From contig NZ_PYAU01000001.1 in assembly GCF_003014675.1 (NCBI RefSeq), positions 3,038,001-3,102,000 of the forward strand: a stretch of DNA of 64,000 nucleotides. The letters are read 5' to 3'. The position numbers were made by a program, and so were the translations under genes. Position 1 is the stretch's first letter. Each line of letters begins with the position of its first letter. The notes beneath the pieces are model-generated. The model was not told the origin of the DNA. It did not search any database and saw only the letters and a program-made list of their open reading frames with translations. Positions 59,797 through 64,000 of this stretch are shown one piece after another. This stretch comes from Labedella gwakjiensis (GTDB lineage: Bacteria > Actinomycetota > Actinomycetes > Actinomycetales > Microbacteriaceae).

Positions 59797-60555
59797 CTGA
59801 GAATCGCGAGCTACAACCTCAAACGCCACCGCGCCGTCGACGACCTCACCCGTCTCGCGGCCGCGAACGATGTCGACGTCTTCTGCATCCAGGAGGCTGA
59901 GACGTCGAAGCTCCCCGACTCCGTCGGCCGACTCGCGCTCACCGCCCGCACGGCGACGGGGGACATGGGCCTCGCCGTCTACGCGGACCCCGAGCGCTTC
60001 CACGTGCTGGACTCCCGCGTCTTCACGGTACGGAAGGCCCTGCACGACAGGTTCCTCCTGCCCGGCATCGAGCGGCTCCTCGCTGTGCGACTTGAGGACC
60101 GCGACAGCGGCATCGTGTCGACGATCGCGTCGTTCCACGCGTCGCCGCTGTCGGCTGTGAACGCCACGCGTCGGCGACAGATCGACGAGGCCCACCGCCA
60201 CCTCCGGGAGTTCAGCCTCGGCTCTCCCACCCTCATGGTGGGCGACTTCAACTACCCGCTGTTCCGCAAGGGGCTGGTGAAGCGCGTCGAACGGGACGGG
60301 TTCTCCCTCACGATCAGCGACGGCCCCACCTACTACTACACGCCGCGCATCGCCTACCATTTCGACTTCCTGACGTCGTCGCGGATGCACGTGCGCTCGG
60401 TGAAGACGCTGCCGATCGGTCTGTCCGATCACCGCCCGATCCTCGTCGAGGCGACCCCCGTCGGGCCGGACCCTCATCCGCCGAGCGACCTCCCCGGCGC
60501 CGTCGCCGTCGACGACGCTGCGCAGGAAGCCGACGGGGTCAAACCGAACGAGTGA
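59797..60555 (+). CDS. Endonuclease/exonuclease/phosphatase family protein, second paralogue, probable CTG start
   Basis: The protein has all the motifs of its upstream neighbour: SYNLKRHRA, FCIQEA, IASFHASPL, MVGDFNYPLF and SDHRPIL. The conserved N-terminus LRIASYNLKRHRA aligns with MKVLSYNLRHHRA of the first copy and begins with CTG at 59797. No ATG, GTG or TTG exists in frame between the upstream stop and the motif; the next ATG (59965) would remove two catalytic motifs. A short frame from ATG 59759 ends in TGA overlapping that CTG (CTGA). So a coupled CTG start is likely. Confidence 0.82.
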   Translation: MRIASYNLKRHRAVDDLTRLAAANDVDVFCIQEAETSKLPDSVGRLALTARTATGDMGLAVYADPERFHVLDSRVFTVRKALHDRFLLPGIERLLAVRLEDRDSGIVSTIASFHASPLSAVNATRRRQIDEAHRHLREFSLGSPTLMVGDFNYPLFRKGLVKRVERDGFSLTISDGPTYYYTPRIAYHFDFLTSSRMHVRSVKTLPIGLSDHRPILVEATPVGPDPHPPSDLPGAVAVDDAAQEADGVKPNE

Positions 60556-61168
60556 CGTCTCCGTCGGACTCGTCCCGGTCGTCCGCGGACGGCCGCAGCA
60601 GGAGCAGGAGCATCCTCACGACGCGGTCCGTCCACTCGTCGGATGCGGTCCCGGCTCGGATGAACTCGCCGAGGGACGCGCCGAGGATGAAGTTGAGCGC
60701 CACGTCGACGTCGACGTCTCGGCGGAAACGGCCGCTCGTGATGCCCCGGACGAGGATGTCGCGCACGAGCGCGATCCACGGAACAAGCATCGATCGGATC
60801 GTCGCCGAGAAGTGCGGATCCTGATCCACGAGGACACCCGTGACACCACCGAGACCCAGGACGTGTTCCACACCGTCCCGGCAGCGCCGCACGGCCCATC
60901 GCAGCTCGTCCTCGATGTCGAGGCCCGGCGGCACGACGGGGGCTGCCGTGACGGAGTCGACGGCCGAGGCGATCAGCTCGTCCCGGTTGGAGAACCGGCG
61001 GTAGATCGTCGACTTCGCGATGCCCGAGGCCGCCGACACCGACTCGATGTTGACGGCCGCGGGACCGCGATCACGCAGGATGTCCAGCGCGGCGGCGACG
61101 ATCTGCTGCTCCTTCGCGGATCGTCTGAGCGGGACGTGCTCGCCTTCGCTCCCCGTGCCGGTCGCCAT
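60539..61168 (-). CDS. TetR-family transcriptional regulator
   Basis: The 209-residue repressor-like protein has the TetR helix-turn-helix at about residues 18-62 (ILRDRGPAAVNIESVSAASG, AKSTIYRRFSNRDEL). A ligand-binding helical domain follows. It is the last gene of the plsC-oxidase-tetR unit, seven bases after the oxidase, and overlaps the convergent EEP gene by 17 bases. It probably controls this lipid locus. Confidence 0.9.
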   Translation of the reverse strand: MATGTGSEGEHVPLRRSAKEQQIVAAALDILRDRGPAAVNIESVSAASGIAKSTIYRRFSNRDELIASAVDSVTAAPVVPPGLDIEDELRWAVRRCRDGVEHVLGLGGVTGVLVDQDPHFSATIRSMLVPWIALVRDILVRGITSGRFRRDVDVDVALNFILGASLGEFIRAGTASDEWTDRVVRMLLLLLRPSADDRDESDGDVTRSV

Positions 61169-61175
61169 GGCCGGC

Positions 61176-62846
61176 CTACTCCGAGGAGATGATTTTCCCG
61201 GGGTTGAGGTTCTTCCCGGGGTCGATCGCATCGAACATGCCCTGGATGAGGCCGACGCCGGGAGCGGAGATGTCCGCCTCCAGCCACGGCGCGTGCTCCG
61301 TGCCCACGGCGTGATGGTGGGAGAGCGTGCCGCCCGATTCGATGAAGGCGCTCTGGATCGCCGACTTCACGACGTCGTACTGGGCGATCGGGTCGACGCC
61401 GTCGTGGACGAACGCGAAGGTGAAGTACAGGCACGCTCCCGAGTGCGCCGAGTGCGAGAGGTGACACATGATCCACCCCTCCGTGCCGAGCTGGGCGTAC
61501 GCCCCGTCGGCCGCCGCGCGGACGTTGCGGTAGAGCGGGAGCAGCTTCGACCAGGGCGCGGCCGTCTCCGACACGTCGGCGGCCGCTCCGCGGTCGAGGA
61601 GGAAGTCGCGCAGGTAGGGCGTGTCGAACTTCTTCTGGTCGTAGAGCGCGCCTGGCCCCTTGCCGACGGTGACCGCACCGTGCTTGCGGATGACCGAGCC
61701 GACCATCGACTTCTGGCGCGCGACGTGGGAGGGCGATCCCTCGTAGCCGATGAAGGACAGGCAGATCTCGTCGAGGTCCCACCCGCGCTTCTCGAGAACG
61801 GTCATGAGACCGGCCGTCACCTTGGAGGAGATCCCGGTGGACGCCTTGCGCGTCGCGAAGGAGAAGCCCGTCTCGCGCGCGTCGGAGACGCGCGTGATGG
61901 ACGGCGCGGCGTCGCTCGTGGAGATGTCGTGCATCGCGACGAGTGCGCTCTCCCAGTCCTTGAAGAGGTAGCCGATGACCTCGCGGCGCTCGGGCAGGCG
62001 GTGCACCTGAACGGTGGCCTCGGTGATGATGCCGAGGCGTCCCTCGCTGCCGAGGATCGCCTCGCGCACGCTCGGACCCGTCGAGGCGTTGGGGATCGGC
62101 CGGATGACGAGGGTGCCGCCGGGCTGGACCACCCGCAGGCCCTTCGTGATCTCGGCGATGTCGCCGTACTTGTCCGACTGCATGCCGGACGAGCGCGTCG
62201 CGATCCACCCGCCGAGGGACGAGTGCGTGAAGCTGTCGGGGTAGTGGCCCATCGTCCAGCCGCGTGCCCCGAGCTGCTCCTCGAGGTCCGGGCCGAGCAC
62301 GCCGGCCTGGAAGGTCGCGAGCCCCGAGTACTCGTCGATCTCGATGAGCTTCCGGAGTCGACCCATGTCGATGGAGGCGATCACGCGCTCCTCGGCGACG
62401 GGCGGCTCGAGGCTGCCGGAGATGTTGCTTCCGCCGCCGAACGGGATGAGGACGGCGTCGTTCTCGACGGCCCACGACACGATGAGCTCGACCTGCGCCT
62501 CGTCGGCGGGATAGAGGACCACGTCGGGGACGCGGGGGAGCAGGTGTGCGCGGAGCCGCAGGAGGTCTCGGATGCTCTTGCCGTAGGTGTGCACGACGCG
62601 CTCGAGGTCGTCGGTGAGGGCGTAGCCGGCCCCGACGATCGCGGTGAGGGCGGTGTGGGCGTCGTCGGAGAGCCGTGAAGCGGGGACCTCGACGGAGGAG
62701 AAGTCGTCGACGGGCGCCGGCGGCGTCGAGACGTCGAGACCCACGGCCTTCCGCACGAACGGCGCGAACGCCGGCTTGTCCTCGTGGTGGAAGCCGACTC
62801 CCTCGACTCCCCACCCCCACCACTTCATGTGCGCGACGTCGGTCAT
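61176..62846 (-). CDS. FAD-binding oxidase, alkyldihydroxyacetonephosphate synthase-like
   Basis: The 556-residue flavoprotein has the PCMH-type FAD domain (DVVLYPADEAQVELIVSWA, PFGGGSNISGS, GPDLEEQLGARGWTMGHYPD, SSLGGWIATRSSGMQSDKYG) and the C-terminal vanillyl-alcohol-oxidase-like domain ending HHHAVGTEHAPW and LNPGKI. The HHH sequence is the active-site motif of alkyl-DHAP synthase, which swaps an acyl for an alkyl group to make ether lipids. A bacterial role in ether lipids is inferred. It overlaps plsC by four bases. Confidence 0.88.
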   Translation of the reverse strand: MTDVAHMKWWGWGVEGVGFHHEDKPAFAPFVRKAVGLDVSTPPAPVDDFSSVEVPASRLSDDAHTALTAIVGAGYALTDDLERVVHTYGKSIRDLLRLRAHLLPRVPDVVLYPADEAQVELIVSWAVENDAVLIPFGGGSNISGSLEPPVAEERVIASIDMGRLRKLIEIDEYSGLATFQAGVLGPDLEEQLGARGWTMGHYPDSFTHSSLGGWIATRSSGMQSDKYGDIAEITKGLRVVQPGGTLVIRPIPNASTGPSVREAILGSEGRLGIITEATVQVHRLPERREVIGYLFKDWESALVAMHDISTSDAAPSITRVSDARETGFSFATRKASTGISSKVTAGLMTVLEKRGWDLDEICLSFIGYEGSPSHVARQKSMVGSVIRKHGAVTVGKGPGALYDQKKFDTPYLRDFLLDRGAAADVSETAAPWSKLLPLYRNVRAAADGAYAQLGTEGWIMCHLSHSAHSGACLYFTFAFVHDGVDPIAQYDVVKSAIQSAFIESGGTLSHHHAVGTEHAPWLEADISAPGVGLIQGMFDAIDPGKNLNPGKIISSE

Positions 62847-63589
62847 GCTGCCCCTTCGTTCCGTGACGCGCCTGACGACGGGTCGATCCTGCGTTGTCCA
62901 TCGACGCCGGGTTCGGCGAGCGAGAGGTAGAGGTCGCGCACGCTCGACTCGATGCGGCGGTTGAAAGCCGTCACGGTCTCGCCCGCGCGATGCACGAGGG
63001 GCGCGCCGAAGGCGACGGCCACGGGAGGCCGGCCGCGGACGGGCCAGTTGCGGGTCCGCGGCATCGCGGCCTGGGCACCGAAGACAGCTACGGGTACGCA
63101 CGGCACCTGCGCCTTGATGGAGAGCGCGGCAGCCCCGGCCTTGAAGGGAGCGATCGTCGTGTCCCGGGACCGCGTCCCCTCGGGGAAGATCAGCACGGGC
63201 ACGCCGGCCTCGAGGAGCGTCGTCGCGAGTCCCTTGGACCGCAGCTCCCCGACACGGTCGACGGGGAAGGCGTTGAAGAACAGGGCGGTGAGCCCCTTCC
63301 TCCACCAGACGTCGAAGAAGTAGTCGGCCGCGGCCGCCGCCGCGAGGTAGCGGCTGTGGCGGTGGGGGAGCGCGCCCATGACGAGCGGTGCGTCGAGGTG
63401 ACTGGAGTGGTTCGCCACGATGACGAACGTCTTCGGGAGATCGTCGAGACGGTGCGTGCCGTGCGTGGAGACGTGCACGAGGGACCAGACGAGCGGCTTC
63501 AGGAGGAGTCGCTGAGCGACGAAGCGGGCACCGGCGTGCAGGGATGAGGTGTAGCGGGTGCGGCGTCGCGATCGCCCTGGTCGTTCCAC
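62843..63589 (-). CDS. 1-acylglycerol-3-phosphate acyltransferase (PlsC family)
   Basis: The 248-residue membrane-associated enzyme transfers an acyl chain to a lysophosphatidate. Motifs NHSSHLDAPL, VDRVGEL and FPEGTRSRD are in order and a further VPCVPVAVFG follows. The start is GTG at 63589, with TACTCT six bases before, indicating the first gene of a leaderless operon with the oxidase and tetR genes. The upstream SDR gene reads the same way, 75 bases off. Confidence 0.92.
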   Translation of the reverse strand: MERPGRSRRRTRYTSSLHAGARFVAQRLLLKPLVWSLVHVSTHGTHRLDDLPKTFVIVANHSSHLDAPLVMGALPHRHSRYLAAAAAADYFFDVWWRKGLTALFFNAFPVDRVGELRSKGLATTLLEAGVPVLIFPEGTRSRDTTIAPFKAGAAALSIKAQVPCVPVAVFGAQAAMPRTRNWPVRGRPPVAVAFGAPLVHRAGETVTAFNRRIESSVRDLYLSLAEPGVDGQRRIDPSSGASRNEGAA

Positions 63590-63595
63590 TCGCTC

Positions 63596-63601
63596 AGAGT
63601 A
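63596..63601 (-). promoter_or_regulatory. Predicted -10 box (TACTCT) of plsC
   Basis: TACTCT on the minus strand is six bases before the GTG at 63589. Confidence 0.45.
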
Positions 63602-63664
63602 GTGCGAATCCGACGCGAATCGAAACGGTCACCGTAGCGATACACTCGCAACGGCGTTATCCGC

Positions 63665-64000
63665 TCAGTGTCGGCGGCTCGACGAGATCCGGCCGGACAC
63701 CCAGCGGATGGCGCCACGGGGAGCGTGCCGCGCGAGCCACATCAGCACACGGAACCGCACCGAAGGGATCGAGATGACGCGTCCTCTCGCGACGTCCCGC
63801 AGGCACTCGGCGACGAGCGCATCCGCGTCGATCCACAGGAACGACGGGATGGACGATGCCCGGATCCCGGCGCGTTCGTGGAACTCGGTGCGGACCCAGC
63901 CGGGGCAGAGCGCTGTGACGCCGACGCCCGTCCCCGCGAGTTCCACCGCGAGCCCCTCCGAGTACGTGGTCACCCACGCTTTGACGGCAGAGTAGGCGCC
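63665..64000 (-). CDS. Short-chain dehydrogenase/reductase, C-terminal part
   Basis: Only the last 112 codons are in the window; the right edge cuts the gene. The visible part begins exactly at the active site, AYSAVKAW (Tyr-x-x-x-Lys), and continues with VTTYSEGLAVELAGTGVGVT and the CPGWVRTEF segment that contacts the cofactor. The C-terminal end RFRVLMWLARHAPRGAIRW resembles SDRs of lipid metabolism. It may reduce a keto-lipid in the same pathway as the neighbouring oxidase and acyltransferase. Confidence 0.88.
   Translation of the reverse strand, partial: GAYSAVKAWVTTYSEGLAVELAGTGVGVTALCPGWVRTEFHERAGIRASSIPSFLWIDADALVAECLRDVARGRVISIPSVRFRVLMWLARHAPRGAIRWVSGRISSSRRH

Overview
The window is about 70% G+C and almost wall-to-wall coding. 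Its gene content (a MoaC-MoaB fusion, a split LigD, a 13E12-type HNH protein, a MoeZ-like adenylyltransferase, a mycothiol-type xi-class transferase) fits a member of the Actinomycetota, most likely a Microbacteriaceae. I see no phage, no insertion sequence, no CRISPR array, and no rRNA or tRNA gene. It reads as ordinary chromosome with several accessory islands.

Layout. 1-5987: molybdenum cofactor locus, with a membrane-anchored molybdo-oxidoreductase (cut by the left edge) facing moaA-moaD, and moaE-moaCB-moeA-moeB/Z on the other strand. 6088-12747: a SNF2 helicase, dihydrolipoyl dehydrogenase and a CPA1 Na+/H+ antiporter. 12849-17778: HNH/DUF222 protein, YoaK, a PspC mini-protein, DUF3072, a methyltransferase, and RNase HI with an RHH-like tail. 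17905-20644: an orphan SdhA/NadB-like flavoprotein divergent from a LysR regulator. 20741-22384: a ClgR/PopR-like XRE regulator facing a pair of ClpP paralogues, one without the catalytic serine. 23105-31184: PAP2-diacylglycerol kinase fusion, an acidic PepSY-like membrane protein, a CDF exporter, a YciI-ECF42 sigma pair, a GNAT enzyme and an OmpR-type two-component system. 31407-41632: mixed metabolism (MpaB-like oxygenase, a G6PD, thiolase, NYN-LOTUS protein, CotH lipoprotein). 41879-50471: a seven-gene, translationally coupled peptide-uptake operon with two peptidase-like enzymes and its own GbsR regulator. 50590-53623: ChaB-like protein, then separate LigD polymerase and LigD ligase genes meeting at a perfect 26-bp terminator. 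53770-60555: hydrolase, oxidoreductase, xi-class transferase, DUF885 protein, and tandem endonuclease/exonuclease/phosphatase paralogues. 60539-64000: TetR, alkyl-DHAP-synthase-like oxidase, PlsC acyltransferase and an SDR cut by the right edge, which looks like an ether-lipid or phospholipid locus.

Regulatory structure. Many first genes have TANNNT followed by 5-7 bases and then ATG or GTG, the arrangement expected of leaderless actinobacterial transcripts. This pattern helps fix several starts. The two-component operon and the PepSY-like gene share direct GCTTCAG repeats at identical spacing from a -10 element, which defines a small predicted regulon. The peptide operon has a good -35/-10 pair overlapped by an inverted repeat, a long leader whose 5' end is complementary to the ribosome binding site, and a hairpin after the binding-protein gene.

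All functional calls come from reading motifs. No database search was run.
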